DNA of 64,000 nucleotides, from positions 62,001 to 126,000 of the forward strand of contig NZ_CP060705.1 in assembly GCF_003048835.2 (NCBI RefSeq). Reading direction: 5' to 3'. How positions within the stretch are numbered: position 1 is the first letter of the stretch; every line of letters begins with the position of its first letter. The notes beneath the pieces were generated by a model, which worked only from the letters and a program-made list of their open reading frames with translations, did not search any database and had not been told where the DNA came from. The position numbers and the translations under genes were made by a program. Shown here piece by piece: positions 17,652 through 27,483 of the stretch. This DNA comes from Campylobacter concisus. GTDB lineage: Bacteria; Campylobacterota; Campylobacteria; Campylobacterales; Campylobacteraceae.

Positions 17652-20093
17652 CTACAAAGATTGCAAAATTTTTGGTTTAGAAAACGCAGTGATCGGCTTG
17701 ATCTCGCCTTTGTATTTTTCTAAATTTACAAGGATAGTGTGTCCGCAGTTGCTTTGAGCGATGCTAGATGTGCCTTTGTCGCGAGTTAGGACATTGACGC
17801 AGCCATGCTTGCAAAGGCTCTTCTCGCCCAGCACTTCAGGATCGTACCACGCACCCTCGCAGATGGCGATGACGTGCTCTGGGATGATGTCAGTGACTAG
17901 CGCGCCGACCAAAATTTCGCCCCTGTCGTTAAATACTCTCACCACGTCGCCAGTTGCGATGCCTTTTGCTTTGGCGTCATTTACGTTTATAAGCATTGGC
18001 TCGCGCGCGCATACTTCAGCGTAGTTTCTGATTATTGAGTTATTTAGCTGTGAGTGGAGGCGGTATCTTGAGTGTGGGGTTGTGACGCTAAATGGATACT
18101 TTTTGGCTTTTTCGCTGCCAAGCCACTCAAACGGCTCGATCCAAGCAGCGTACGGCGCAAAGTCTTTGTAACCAAATTTAGCGATAGTTGGAGAGTAGAG
18201 CTCTATCTTGCCAGATGGCGTGCCTAGGCGGTTTTTGTGAGGATTTTCTCTAAAAGCACTAAGTCTTGTGTAGTATCTGCTCGCTTCGTCATCTTGCTCA
18301 AATCTAACATATCCCTCTTTCCAAAACTCGTCAAAGCTTGGCATCTTGACATTTATGCCCTTAGCTTGCTCAGCTGCGTCTGCGTAAAATTCTTTCGCCC
18401 AGCCAAGCTCATCTTTGCCCTCTGTAAAGACCTCTTCTCTGCCCCAGCGTTTGCAGATTTGTGAGCAGATCCAGTAATCGCTCCTGCTCTCGCCCATAGG
18501 CTCTACGACAGGCTTGTAAGCCACGATGTACTCGTTTGTAGGCACGCTTTGGTTGATGTCATTTCTCTCGACTTCAAGAGCTACTGGCAAGACGATGTCG
18601 CTTAGTTTTGCTGTGCTTGTCCAAAATGGCTCAGCTGTTATTACGGTGTCAAATTTACGCCACGCTTTTACGGCGTTATTTACGTCTTGATGTCTTGTAA
18701 ACATCGATCCAGACGCCATGTAAGCCACTCTCATGTGTGGTAGCTTGATCTTTGAGCCGTCATAGTCTATCTCTTTGCCAGGGTTTTGCAAAGCCTCGAT
18801 CGATCTTGAAGATGGGATGGTGACGTTTTTAAATTTCTTCCAAGGAGCGCCATCTACGTTGTCGTATTTCTCGCTTATGCTAGTGCTGATGCCTTTTAGT
18901 GACGGAGCTATCTTGTCTGTAGCGCCATTTGAGTAGTAGAGGTTAAACTCGAAGCCAAGACCCTCTTTGCCTATCTGACCTAGCATCGCACTAAGTGTTA
19001 CGATGCCCCAAAAGCCCATCTCGCCGTGATCTTGTCTTTGAAGTGACCTGCCTGCGATGATGACGCTTGGCTCTTTTGCAAGTGCTGTTGCAAATTTAGC
19101 GATATCCTCAGCTTTTACGCCACAAATTTTACTAGCCCAGTTGATATCTTTTACCACCTTGTCGGTTGTGCCAAGTAGATAGTCTTTAAATTTATTAAAG
19201 CCAACTGTGTATTTTTTGATAAATTCTTCGTCATAAAGCTTGTTTTCATATAGATAGTGGCACATGCCAAGCATCATTGCTACGTCGGTATTTGGACGAA
19301 CGACGATAGCTTCAGAGTCAAGGTATCTTGTGGTGTCGTTTTTAAAGACACAAACGCTATAAGTTTTTATGCCTGCCTCTTTTATCTTTTTGATGCCAAG
19401 ATAGCCATCATGTGTTGGTGGTTGCCATGAAATTTGACCAGTTACAAGCGGGTCAGTACCCCAAAATACAACGTTTTTAGCATTTTTAGCGATGGCCTCC
19501 CACTTTGTCGGAGCGTCATAAACGGCGCTGTTGCCTAGGACGTGCGGCATGATGACAAGGCCAGCTCCAGTTGAGTAGTCGCCACTCTCTTCGACGTATC
19601 CGCCAAGCACTTTTAGCATCCTGTGACCAACGGTTCTGCCCCAGCTGATCTTACCGGTGCCGCCCCACCAGTAGCACTCGCCGTAGATGCTCTCAGGGCC
19701 ATATTTGTCGAAATTTTCTTTTAAGGCTTTTGCTGCTAGATCAAGCGCTGTCTCCCAGCTAACACGCACAAATTCCTCTTTGCCACGAAGCTCGCTCTTT
19801 GCTGCACCCTTTGCCTTTAGGTAGCTCTTTCTTACGTATGGATAGAGCACGCGGCTTTCATTTTGGATGAGGTCTGGTAAGCTGTTGTTCATAGTATTTG
19901 GGAATTTATCGCCCTCAAATGGATCGACGGAGACGATTTGGTTTGAGTTGGTATTTGCCCAAAATAGACCAAATCTATTTGCGCCAAAGGTTTTGTTTTG
20001 GTCAAAAATGGTCTTTGTCACGCCCTCTATCTTGTTTGCCTGCGCTGCTGTGGCAGCAAGTGCAGAAAATTTTATAAAATCTCGTCTTTTCAT
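17652..20093 (-). CDS. torA: Molybdopterin oxidoreductase, TMAO/DMSO reductase (TorA/BisC type)
   Basis: 813 residues with a twin-arginine signal (MKRRDFIKFSALAA), so it is exported folded to the periplasm. The GDYSTGAGLVIMPHVLGN stretch near residue 170 is characteristic of TorA, DorA and biotin-sulfoxide reductase. The molybdenum-ligand serine region and the C-terminal dinucleotide-binding domain (HSRYRLHSQLNN, VNVNDAKAKGI-like) are also recognisable. It reduces TMAO and/or S-oxides as an anaerobic electron acceptor. The cytochrome c gene lies 20 bases upstream in the same operon. I recall a Cj0264c/Cj0265c pair of the same layout in C. jejuni. Confidence 0.9.
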   Translation of the reverse strand: MKRRDFIKFSALAATAAQANKIEGVTKTIFDQNKTFGANRFGLFWANTNSNQIVSVDPFEGDKFPNTMNNSLPDLIQNESRVLYPYVRKSYLKAKGAAKSELRGKEEFVRVSWETALDLAAKALKENFDKYGPESIYGECYWWGGTGKISWGRTVGHRMLKVLGGYVEESGDYSTGAGLVIMPHVLGNSAVYDAPTKWEAIAKNAKNVVFWGTDPLVTGQISWQPPTHDGYLGIKKIKEAGIKTYSVCVFKNDTTRYLDSEAIVVRPNTDVAMMLGMCHYLYENKLYDEEFIKKYTVGFNKFKDYLLGTTDKVVKDINWASKICGVKAEDIAKFATALAKEPSVIIAGRSLQRQDHGEMGFWGIVTLSAMLGQIGKEGLGFEFNLYYSNGATDKIAPSLKGISTSISEKYDNVDGAPWKKFKNVTIPSSRSIEALQNPGKEIDYDGSKIKLPHMRVAYMASGSMFTRHQDVNNAVKAWRKFDTVITAEPFWTSTAKLSDIVLPVALEVERNDINQSVPTNEYIVAYKPVVEPMGESRSDYWICSQICKRWGREEVFTEGKDELGWAKEFYADAAEQAKGINVKMPSFDEFWKEGYVRFEQDDEASRYYTRLSAFRENPHKNRLGTPSGKIELYSPTIAKFGYKDFAPYAAWIEPFEWLGSEKAKKYPFSVTTPHSRYRLHSQLNNSIIRNYAEVCAREPMLINVNDAKAKGIATGDVVRVFNDRGEILVGALVTDIIPEHVIAICEGAWYDPEVLGEKSLCKHGCVNVLTRDKGTSSIAQSNCGHTILVNLEKYKGEIKPITAFSKPKILQSL

Positions 20094-20113
20094 ATTTTCT
20101 CCCTTATGAAAAT

Positions 20114-20683
20114 TTATTTTACTTTTTTGGCATTGTGTTGTAGGTATTTAAGCACTAAATTTAGGTCAGTTTCATCAAGTGCAACAAATTTCGCATCGAC
20201 CATACCAGATAAATTTGCTGGCCACTGAGCGGCTGTAAAACTGTTTGGTTCGTGCAGTCTGTGACATGCTGAGCAGGTCTCTTCGTAAATTTTCTTTGCC
20301 TTTGCGTAAAGCTCTTTTTGGTTGCCACCAAGCGCGTCATTTGGCACTTCATAAATGCCATTAGCTTGATACCAAACCTCGCCGTAGTCATCTTCAAGAT
20401 CTTTTACTTTTTTGAAATTTGCCTCGCTCTCGTTATCAAAAGCTACAAAGACTTCAGGATCTTCTACGCTTCTTTGAAGCTGGGCTAAGTAGTTTGCCGA
20501 CACTACACCACTAACCTTGATCTTGCTTGTTTTATCGCCTTTTTCGACGACTTCAACTGGCGTTAAAACCTCGATCTTACCGATCATCTTGCCATCAAGT
20601 GTAATGTTTGCGTCTTTTGCGATCACATCAGCACCAAAGGCAAGACTACATGCTAGCACTGGGGCTAAAAATAGCATTTTCAT
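20114..20683 (-). CDS. Monoheme cytochrome c, electron donor to the TorA-type reductase
   Basis: 189 residues with a Sec signal peptide (cleavage near Ala18). One heme site, CSACH (C137, C140, H141), is followed by RLHEPNSFTAAQWPANLSGM. That resembles the C-terminal domain of TorC, including its LKYLQHNAKK end. The N-terminal 120 residues have no heme, unlike the multiheme part of E. coli TorC. It probably hands electrons to the periplasmic reductase encoded 20 bases downstream. Confidence 0.88.
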   Translation of the reverse strand: MKMLFLAPVLACSLAFGADVIAKDANITLDGKMIGKIEVLTPVEVVEKGDKTSKIKVSGVVSANYLAQLQRSVEDPEVFVAFDNESEANFKKVKDLEDDYGEVWYQANGIYEVPNDALGGNQKELYAKAKKIYEETCSACHRLHEPNSFTAAQWPANLSGMVDAKFVALDETDLNLVLKYLQHNAKKVK

Positions 20684-20817
20684 TTGACAATCCTTAAAAA
20701 AAGAAATTAAATGAATTTTATAACCAGCACGCTTAAAATTATATTGCTATATTTTGAGAAAAGTGAGTATTTTAGGGGATTTGAAAGGGCTAAAGTAAAT
20801 TTAAAGTTATAAAAATA

Positions 20818-20833
20818 GGGCGATTGCTCGCCC
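20818..20833 (-). terminator. Terminator of the fliK-flgD-flgE operon
   Basis: Perfect arms GGGCGA and TCGCCC with a four-base loop. On the minus strand it is followed by TATTTTTATAAC. It lies 17 bases past the flgE stop. Confidence 0.75.
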
Positions 20834-20849
20834 AAATTTACTTTAAGGA

Positions 20850-22451
20850 TTATTTCTTCATCTGGATAGCAGTTTGTATCATCTCATCACTTGTCGTGAT
20901 GCTTTTTGCGCTCGCTTCGTAGGCCTTTTGCGTGACGATCACCTCGCTTAGTGCTTGACCAAGATCGACGTTACTCATCTCAAGTTTATTTGCCAAAATT
21001 TGCGCCCCATAAACGGTTTCGCCAGCCTTGTTTTTGTAAAAAAATGGCTCGCCAGAGTTGGCTGTTGCTTCATAGAGATTGTCACCAACCTTTGCCACGC
21101 CTTGGTCATTTATAAAGTGGTAAAGCGCCACTTTTGCCACGGGGAATGCTCGAGTGTTGTCGAAATTTGCCATGATGTTGCCACGATCATCGACGCTATA
21201 TTTTGATAAAAGCCCCTCAGCGTATCCATCTCTTTTTATGTTGAAGTCTTTTCTGGCGTTTGCTGAGCTTGTCATGCCGTTATAAACGTCCGCATCGCCG
21301 TCGCCTTCGAAGTTTAAATTTACGCCGCCAACGCTTGTTAGTGTATTTGCGATAAGCCTGCCGCTGCCATTAAATGTAAGCGAGCCCATCGCTGTGTTTT
21401 GCACGGCTCCGCTAGCGTCAGTTATCGTTGCCACCGCGTCCCAGATAGTCTGGTCGCCAGCTTGAGGGATCTGCTTGGTTAAATTTATAGTGACCAAACT
21501 CTTTGTGCCATCTGCGTTGTAGATATCAGAGGTTAGCTTTTCTTTGTTTGGCACTTCAACGAGCGAGGTGACTTCAGCATTTACCTCTAAATTTGCAAAA
21601 TCCATAAATTTAAGGCTCTTGTCGTTTATCTGCCAAGTGCCGTCACCCTCGAGAGTGGTAGAAAACTCACTAAATTTACCATCGCCATCTTTTACTTTTA
21701 CGACCACGCTGTCGCCAGCTTTTGCGCCAAGAGATGTGGTGCTTAGCGGGATCTGTCCGTTTAGTGAGATCGTCTTGTTTGTATTATCAAGCGTGTAGGC
21801 GTATTCGCTAGCCTCAAGGGCTGTCGTTTTTTTATCTGTTATGCGGCTTGAGTTTAGGTTGCCTTTTAAGCTGATATTTGTAGTAGCCTCAGCTGGCATA
21901 AATAAAAAATGAGGCAGTGTTATGCCCTTTTGCGAGCCAGGATCGCCCAGATTTAGCTCTTCTTGCGAGACTGTGTAAGCTTGTGGGGCGCTTGATGTTT
22001 GACCATATTTTTTAAGAGCGCTCGCACTTGGCGTGGTTGGAGTGAAATTTGCAAGCGTGCCAAGGAGTAAATTTCCCCTAGTATCTACTAAATTTCCAGC
22101 CGCATCTATGTCAAAAGTGCCTGTTCTTGTGTAGTAGTTTTTGCCTGTTTTATCGACAACGCCAAAGAAGCCATCTCCGCCTATGGCAAGGTCAAAGTTG
22201 TTATCAGTGCTTTGAAAGCTACCATTTGACATATCAAGTGCAGTCGTTTGCTTGGTAGCTCCAAGTCCCACTTGATCGCTAGTTGGGCCACTTCCTGCTG
22301 AGACTAGGTTTTGGTTTATTAAATTTTTAAACTCAGGGATTGAAGCTTTGAAACCGACATTGTTTATGTTTGAGATGTTGTTTGACCAAACATCCATGCC
22401 AAAGCTTTGCGTCTTGATGCCGCTAACCCCGTTGTAAAAACCTCTCATCAT
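20850..22451 (-). CDS. flgE: Flagellar hook protein
   Basis: 533 residues. The N-terminus MMRGFYNGVSGIKTQSFGMDVWSNNISNINNVGFK is the rod/hook family D0 signature. The C-terminus LEMSNVDLGQALSEVIVTQKAYEASAKSITTSDEM is the matching coiled-coil half. The central domains are variable, as in other Campylobacter hooks. FlgE polymerises into the universal joint between rod and filament after export by the type III apparatus. It is last in an operon with fliK and flgD. Confidence 0.95.
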   Translation of the reverse strand: MMRGFYNGVSGIKTQSFGMDVWSNNISNINNVGFKASIPEFKNLINQNLVSAGSGPTSDQVGLGATKQTTALDMSNGSFQSTDNNFDLAIGGDGFFGVVDKTGKNYYTRTGTFDIDAAGNLVDTRGNLLLGTLANFTPTTPSASALKKYGQTSSAPQAYTVSQEELNLGDPGSQKGITLPHFLFMPAEATTNISLKGNLNSSRITDKKTTALEASEYAYTLDNTNKTISLNGQIPLSTTSLGAKAGDSVVVKVKDGDGKFSEFSTTLEGDGTWQINDKSLKFMDFANLEVNAEVTSLVEVPNKEKLTSDIYNADGTKSLVTINLTKQIPQAGDQTIWDAVATITDASGAVQNTAMGSLTFNGSGRLIANTLTSVGGVNLNFEGDGDADVYNGMTSSANARKDFNIKRDGYAEGLLSKYSVDDRGNIMANFDNTRAFPVAKVALYHFINDQGVAKVGDNLYEATANSGEPFFYKNKAGETVYGAQILANKLEMSNVDLGQALSEVIVTQKAYEASAKSITTSDEMIQTAIQMKK

Positions 22452-22456
22452 GGCTT

Positions 22457-23164
22457 TTAGCCCTCGTAATATTCAGATACTTTATCCATAGAAACGTATT
22501 CGCCAGCTACTTTCATCATAGCCTTGCCATCTACAAATTTCACCGCCTCGACTGGGTAGTTGCCTACTTGTGTTTTATACTCTTTGCCATCTTTTCCAGT
22601 GTAAGTCGCTGAAATGGTATATGAGCCATTTGGCACTTGATTGCCAGACGCGTCTTTGCCGTCCCAAGCTAGGTTATGAACGCCTGCATTTGTCTCGTTT
22701 AGATCAGTTGTTCTTACGACTTGACCATTTGCGTTTTTGACCTCGATTTTGCCATTTGCAAGATCTGTCTTAAAGTAAAGCGCAAATTTTGCATCTTTTT
22801 TCTCATCTGTTAGTGTAACTGCATTTGAGCCAGTTGAGACCATCTTGCCAAGGGCTGAGATAGCGTAGGCATTTGCGTTTGACTTTAGCTGACTTACTAG
22901 CTCTTTCATCGCTTTGTTTGTGTTCTCTTGCATCTCGACTGATGCTAGTTGGCTAGTTTGCGTTAGCATCTTTTCAGTATCCATAGGGCTTGTTGGGTCT
23001 TGGTACTGAAGCTCTGTCAAAAGTAGCTTCATAAATGCATCTTTGTCTAGCTGTCCATTTGGATTAGTTCCTGTGCTAGCTGCAGCGTCTTGTCTTGCTT
23101 TTGCCTTTTTCTCGGCGTTTTTTTGCTGCGTTGTTTGTGTAGTTATATCTGAAACTGAAGCCAT
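22457..23164 (-). CDS. flgD: Flagellar hook-capping and assembly protein
   Basis: 235 residues. LDKDAFMKLLLTELQYQDPTSPMDTEKMLTQTSQLAS is the conserved FlgD N-terminal block. A tandem beta domain follows, with the typical NLAWDGKDASGNQVPNGSYTI turn. FlgD caps the growing hook and is discarded on completion. It sits five bases from flgE and eight bases after fliK, in assembly-logical order. Confidence 0.95.
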   Translation of the reverse strand: MASVSDITTQTTQQKNAEKKAKARQDAAASTGTNPNGQLDKDAFMKLLLTELQYQDPTSPMDTEKMLTQTSQLASVEMQENTNKAMKELVSQLKSNANAYAISALGKMVSTGSNAVTLTDEKKDAKFALYFKTDLANGKIEVKNANGQVVRTTDLNETNAGVHNLAWDGKDASGNQVPNGSYTISATYTGKDGKEYKTQVGNYPVEAVKFVDGKAMMKVAGEYVSMDKVSEYYEG

Positions 23165-23172
23165 AATCTCTC

Positions 23173-24573
23173 CTAAATATATCTTGGTATTACTAGCTCA
23201 AGCAAGCTTTGTTCCGCTTGGCCGTTTTCGCTCTCGTCGCTTTGATTTGAGCTATATTTGTTTTTTGCTTGTTCTCTTTTTTCTTGTCTTTGGTTTTGGT
23301 CTGAGAAATTCATCTCAAGTTCGGTAAATCCCATATTTACAAGGCTGTTTTTAAACTCGGCCTGGTTTTGTAAAAAGAGGTTCATCGTAGCCGTTGTAGA
23401 GTTAAAATTTACATGCAAATTATTGCCGCGATTAACCATCGTGATCTCGACCTCGCCTAAATTTAGCGGGTTAAGCGTGATGTTAAAGCGAGTGATCGGC
23501 GCTTTGTAGTTTTGCACCTGCTCTTTTAACGTAGAAGAGAAGTTGCTAAGCGTCTCTTTTATCTCTGCCTTTGTTTGAAGCTGGTGTTTAGCGCTGTTTG
23601 CGATATCTTTTACCATTTGATTTAGCTCTGATTTGTTGTCGCTGCTAAAGGTCTCCTCGCTTGGCTCAGCCTCGCTCATCTGCTCTCTTTCTGGAAAGAG
23701 TAGTGACTCAAGAGTTGGGGCTTTTTGTGCCTTTTGCTCGTGTAAATTTACCTTTACTTTTGGCTCTTTTGGCTGCTCATCTGGCTCAACATCCACTATC
23801 TCATCATCAAGCTTTACTTCACTATTATCTAGCTTTTTAGGCTCTTCTTTGACTAAATTTTTAACTTCGCTGACTGGATTTGCCACAACCTCTTTTAGCA
23901 AAGTATCAAGCTTTACGACCTCTTTTGGCTCGTTTTTGATGATAGTTTGCTCGACCTCGTTTTTTAGCTCTTTTAGGTAAAAAGGCTTGTCCTCAATCTT
24001 TATCGGCGTGAAAAATTCCTGCTTGCCTAAATTTTTAAACATCTCGTTTAGTTTTGGCACATCTTCGTTTGAAATTTCTATATTTTCAAGGCCAAGGTCA
24101 AATTTCTTAGCAAGGTCGATAAGATCGCTAACGCTTTTAACGTTGCTAAGCTCTTCGACGTTTTGGGGCACACTTAAGAAATTTGCTATTTTGTCGCTGA
24201 AATTTGGAAATTTGCTTACCTTTTCATTGCCGTTTAGTATCTCTAAAACTTGCAAAAGCTGCATGAAATTTGCATTTTCATAGAGCTCATTTTTTGTATC
24301 TTCGTCCAAATTCTCTTCAAGTGCGGCCGAAATTTTTGCCACGCTTTCGTTTTGCGCCTTTTCTATCGTCTCTTTTTGGATATCAACAGTTTTTACTATC
24401 TCTTTGACATCATTTTCGGTGATCTTTTGACCGCTATTTGCTTTGCTCGCAGCCGCATCCAAAACCATCGACAAAAACTCGCCATTGTTTTGAGACTTCT
24501 TCGCAGCTGCAGGCTTTTTAGTAGCCGCAGGAGCTAGCAAATCTACGTTGTTTTTCGCTGTGTAAGCTTGCAT
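23173..24573 (-). CDS. fliK: Flagellar hook-length control protein (FliK-like)
   Basis: 466 residues. The N-terminal two thirds are low-complexity, charged (Lys/Glu-rich) and presumably extended, as expected of a molecular ruler. The C-terminal domain contains FNITLNPLNLGEVEITMVN and LFLQNQAEFKNSLVNMGF, the conserved Flg_hook region that switches export specificity. First gene after a sigma-54 promoter. Assignment rests on the C-terminal domain and operon context with flgD and flgE. Confidence 0.88.
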   Translation of the reverse strand: MQAYTAKNNVDLLAPAATKKPAAAKKSQNNGEFLSMVLDAAASKANSGQKITENDVKEIVKTVDIQKETIEKAQNESVAKISAALEENLDEDTKNELYENANFMQLLQVLEILNGNEKVSKFPNFSDKIANFLSVPQNVEELSNVKSVSDLIDLAKKFDLGLENIEISNEDVPKLNEMFKNLGKQEFFTPIKIEDKPFYLKELKNEVEQTIIKNEPKEVVKLDTLLKEVVANPVSEVKNLVKEEPKKLDNSEVKLDDEIVDVEPDEQPKEPKVKVNLHEQKAQKAPTLESLLFPEREQMSEAEPSEETFSSDNKSELNQMVKDIANSAKHQLQTKAEIKETLSNFSSTLKEQVQNYKAPITRFNITLNPLNLGEVEITMVNRGNNLHVNFNSTTATMNLFLQNQAEFKNSLVNMGFTELEMNFSDQNQRQEKREQAKNKYSSNQSDESENGQAEQSLLELVIPRYI

Positions 24574-24607
24574 TTAATCCCTTTAAATTTAAAAACTTAA
24601 CGCTTAC

Positions 24608-24626
24608 ATGCAAAATCTATTCCAAA
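24608..24626 (-). promoter_or_regulatory. Sigma-54 (RpoN) promoter of fliK-flgD-flgE
   Basis: On the minus strand TTGGAATAGATTTTGCA has the GG at 24623-24622 and the GC at 24611-24610. That gives the required GG-N10-GC spacing and matches the Campylobacter TTGGAA...TTGC form. It lies about 37 bases upstream of the fliK start. Hook genes of Campylobacter are known to be RpoN/FlgR-dependent. Confidence 0.85.
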
Positions 24627-24669
24627 AATTAATTTCTTGATATCAGCTTAAAATTTATAAAATTTTGGA

Positions 24670-24675
24670 TATAAT
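24670..24675 (+). promoter_or_regulatory. -10 box of typA
   Basis: TATAAT 60 bases before the typA start, in the divergent region shared with the fliK promoter. Confidence 0.6.
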
Positions 24676-24734
24676 CTGCCCCTATTTAAAAACTAATGAA
24701 GCGAAAAATATCAAACTAATAAACGGAGAAAAAT

Positions 24735-26537
24735 TTGGAAAAGATACGAAATATAGCCGTCATCGCACACGTCGACCACGGTAAAACAACAATGGTTGAT
24801 GAGCTTTTGAAGCAGTCAGGAACATTTAACGAGCATCAAAATCTTGGCGAGCGTGTAATGGATAGCAACGACATCGAAAGAGAGCGTGGCATCACGATCC
24901 TTTCTAAAAACACCGCCATTCGCTACAAAGATACAAAGATCAACATCATTGACACCCCGGGCCACGCCGACTTTGGTGGCGAGGTAGAGCGTGTTCTTAA
25001 GATGGTTGATGGCGTTTTACTACTTGTCGATGCACAGGAAGGTGTTATGCCACAAACTAAATTCGTCGTCAAAAAGGCGCTATCTCTTGGACTTCGCCCA
25101 ATCGTCGTCGTAAATAAGATAGATAAACCAGCTGGCGATCCAGACCGCGTTATAAATGAAATTTTTGACCTTTTTGTCGCACTTGACGCAAACGACGAGC
25201 AGCTAGAATTTCCAGTCGTTTATGCAGCTGCAAAAAATGGCTACGCAAAGCTAAAACTAAGCGATGAAAACAAAGATATGCAGCCACTTTTTGAGACTAT
25301 CCTAGCTCACGTACCAGCTCCAAGTGGTAGCGATGAGAACCCACTTCAGCTTCAAGTTTTCACGCTTGATTATGACAACTATGTCGGCAAGATCGGCATT
25401 GCGAGGATTTTTAACGGCAAGATAGCTAAAAACCAAAACGTTATGCTTGCAAAGGCTGATGGCACAAAGACAACTGGTAGAATTTCAAAACTCATCGGCT
25501 TTATGGGACTTGACAGGATCGATATAAACGAGGCTGGCACTGGCGACATCGTAGCGATCGCTGGCTTTGACGCGCTTGATGTTGGCGATAGCGTCGTTGA
25601 TCCAAACAACCCTCATCCGCTTGATCCTCTTCATATCGAAGAGCCAACACTTAGCGTTGTATTTTCTGTAAATGATGGCCCACTTGCAGGCACTGAGGGC
25701 AAACACGTCACATCAAATAAGATCGATGAGCGCCTTGCAAACGAGATGAAGACAAATATCGCGATGAAGTATGAAAACATCGGCGAGGGCAAATTTAAAG
25801 TAAGCGGCCGCGGTGAGCTTCAGATCACCATTTTGGCTGAAAATATGCGCCGCGAGGGCTATGAGTTTTTACTTGGCAGACCTGAGGTCATCGTAAAAGA
25901 GATAAACGGCGTAAAGTGCGAGCCATACGAGCTTTTAGTGATCGACGCGCCTGATGATACGACAGGCACAGTCATCGAAAAACTTGGCAAAAGAAAGGCT
26001 GAAATGGTCTCTATGAACCCAACAGGCGACGGCCAAACAAGGATCGAATTTGAGATCCCAGCTCGCGGACTTATTGGTTTTAGAAGCCAGTTTTTGACTG
26101 ATACAAAAGGCGAGGGCGTTATGAACCACAGCTTTTTGGAGTTTAGGCCACTTAGCGGCACCGTCGAGCACAGAACAAACGGCGCACTAGTTTCTATGGA
26201 AAACGGCGTAACGCTTGCTTATTCGCTATTTAACTTGCAAGATCGTGGCGTGCTATTTCTTGATCCGCAGGCAAAAGTCTATGTGGGCATGATCATCGGC
26301 GAGCACAGCCGTCCAAACGACCTTGATGTAAATCCTATCAAGGGCAAAAACCTAACGAACGTGCGTGCAAGCGGTAGTGACGATGCGATCAAGCTAGTAC
26401 CGCCTAGAAAGCTAAGCCTTGAGCGCGCGCTTGAGTGGATAGAGGACGACGAGCTAGTCGAGGTTACACCTATAAATATCCGCGTTCGCAAGCGCTATTT
26501 AGACCCAACAGAACGCAAAAGAAAAGCAAAACTATAA
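24735..26537 (+). CDS. typA: Ribosome-associated translational GTPase TypA/BipA
   Basis: 600 residues from a TTG preceded by GGAG. G motifs are AHVDHGKTT (11-19), the DTPGHADF switch and NKID. An EF-G-like domain V and the BipA-specific C-terminal domain ([27 protein letters not shown]) follow. TypA assists 50S biogenesis and stress or cold adaptation. It stands alone with its own promoter and a strong terminator, divergent from the flagellar operon. Confidence 0.96.
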   Translation: MEKIRNIAVIAHVDHGKTTMVDELLKQSGTFNEHQNLGERVMDSNDIERERGITILSKNTAIRYKDTKINIIDTPGHADFGGEVERVLKMVDGVLLLVDAQEGVMPQTKFVVKKALSLGLRPIVVVNKIDKPAGDPDRVINEIFDLFVALDANDEQLEFPVVYAAAKNGYAKLKLSDENKDMQPLFETILAHVPAPSGSDENPLQLQVFTLDYDNYVGKIGIARIFNGKIAKNQNVMLAKADGTKTTGRISKLIGFMGLDRIDINEAGTGDIVAIAGFDALDVGDSVVDPNNPHPLDPLHIEEPTLSVVFSVNDGPLAGTEGKHVTSNKIDERLANEMKTNIAMKYENIGEGKFKVSGRGELQITILAENMRREGYEFLLGRPEVIVKEINGVKCEPYELLVIDAPDDTTGTVIEKLGKRKAEMVSMNPTGDGQTRIEFEIPARGLIGFRSQFLTDTKGEGVMNHSFLEFRPLSGTVEHRTNGALVSMENGVTLAYSLFNLQDRGVLFLDPQAKVYVGMIIGEHSRPNDLDVNPIKGKNLTNVRASGSDDAIKLVPPRKLSLERALEWIEDDELVEVTPINIRVRKRYLDPTERKRKAKL

Positions 26538-26544
26538 TCAAAAT

Positions 26545-26587
26545 TTGCTAGCAAATTCCCTTTGGTGCCAGCCAAAGGGGCTAGCAA
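26545..26587 (+). terminator. Terminator of typA
   Basis: An exceptionally long hairpin: outer arms TTGCTAGC / GCTAGCAA and inner arms CCCTTTGG / CCAAAGGG, all perfect. It starts eight bases after the stop. The downstream U-run is weak. Confidence 0.8.
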
Positions 26588-27060
26588 GTGAAATTTAAAA
26601 TCTAAAATTTTTCTACTTTGAATATCAACTAAATTTCAAATTTTATCGCTTTAAATTTAGGCACTTGCTTAAGTGGTTTCTGCGGTTGTGCTTGGGTTAA
26701 ATTTAGCTAGTTTTTGGCTTTTGCTGAAATTTATTTGCTCTGACGGAGTAAATTTAGTTGCTTTGAATTTTTACTTTTGCTTGTGAAAATTTGCGGTGGA
26801 TTTTGCGATGGCACGTGGGTTAAATTTAGTTTTTCATCGCACTAAATTTTGCAGGCTAAATTTGGAATTATATGGCAGCCATATTTTAAAATTTTAAAAA
26901 CGCTTGCTCGTGAAAATCGTAAATTTGCTCTGAAATTTCAGAAAGCGAGTTAAATTTGATCAAATTTGGCTTTTGATTTGCCCTAAATTTGTAAATTTAT
27001 ATATGTATGTGAAGTAAAATTTAGCCGTTTTAAATTTAAAAGAGTAGGGCGCAAATTTAA
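26588..27060. other. Gene-free 0.5 kb, AAATTT-rich
   Basis: No coding frame or RNA that I can support. It is composed largely of AAATTT-containing units (TAAATTTAG, GTAAATTTG) between convergent genes, like the stretches at 3595-4624 and 16092-17614. Confidence 0.5.
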
Positions 27061-27483
27061 CTAGCGGATCTTTTTTAGTTTGGATTTTGAAATTTTATAA
27101 ATTTTTGATGGTATATCTTCAAAAAAGTGCTCATCAACAACTTCATCAGCCACGCTTCTAGCCCAAATTTCATCAAATTTCATGCCATTTTTGTTTGCGC
27201 TACTTGAATAAAGCCAGTCAAATTTGCTTAGGAATTTCTCGTGTTCGCACTCTTTTACGACTCTGATCGCCTTTAAATTTGGATATAAAAATGTCGTCTT
27301 TTTTGAGCGACGGATGAAATTTTTATATTTTTTTGGCACTCTTGCAAGCTCACGTAAAACGCTAAATTTAGCTGTCGTGATGAGGCATGGTTTGCCTTCA
27401 TTTCGCATTTTGGCGTGGTTTATCTCCTTGTAGTCCTTGCTTAAAAAGCCAGCTGTCGTGTCAGTTTGTGCTAGGTATATCAT
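27061..27483 (-). CDS. Sua5/YciO/YrdC-like protein
   Basis: 140 residues from the ATG at 27483; an upstream in-frame start at 27591 would add 36 residues that belong to the transporter gene's overlap. The MIYLAQTDTTAGFLS opening and KPCLITT match the YrdC fold of threonylcarbamoyl-AMP synthases. The protein is shorter than the catalytic family (about 190-200) and the full nucleotide-binding set is not evident. It may be an accessory YciO-type RNA-binding relative, not the tRNA t6A enzyme. It overlaps the transporter gene by 23 bases. Confidence 0.7.
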   Translation of the reverse strand: MIYLAQTDTTAGFLSKDYKEINHAKMRNEGKPCLITTAKFSVLRELARVPKKYKNFIRRSKKTTFLYPNLKAIRVVKECEHEKFLSKFDWLYSSSANKNGMKFDEIWARSVADEVVDEHFFEDIPSKIYKISKSKLKKIR

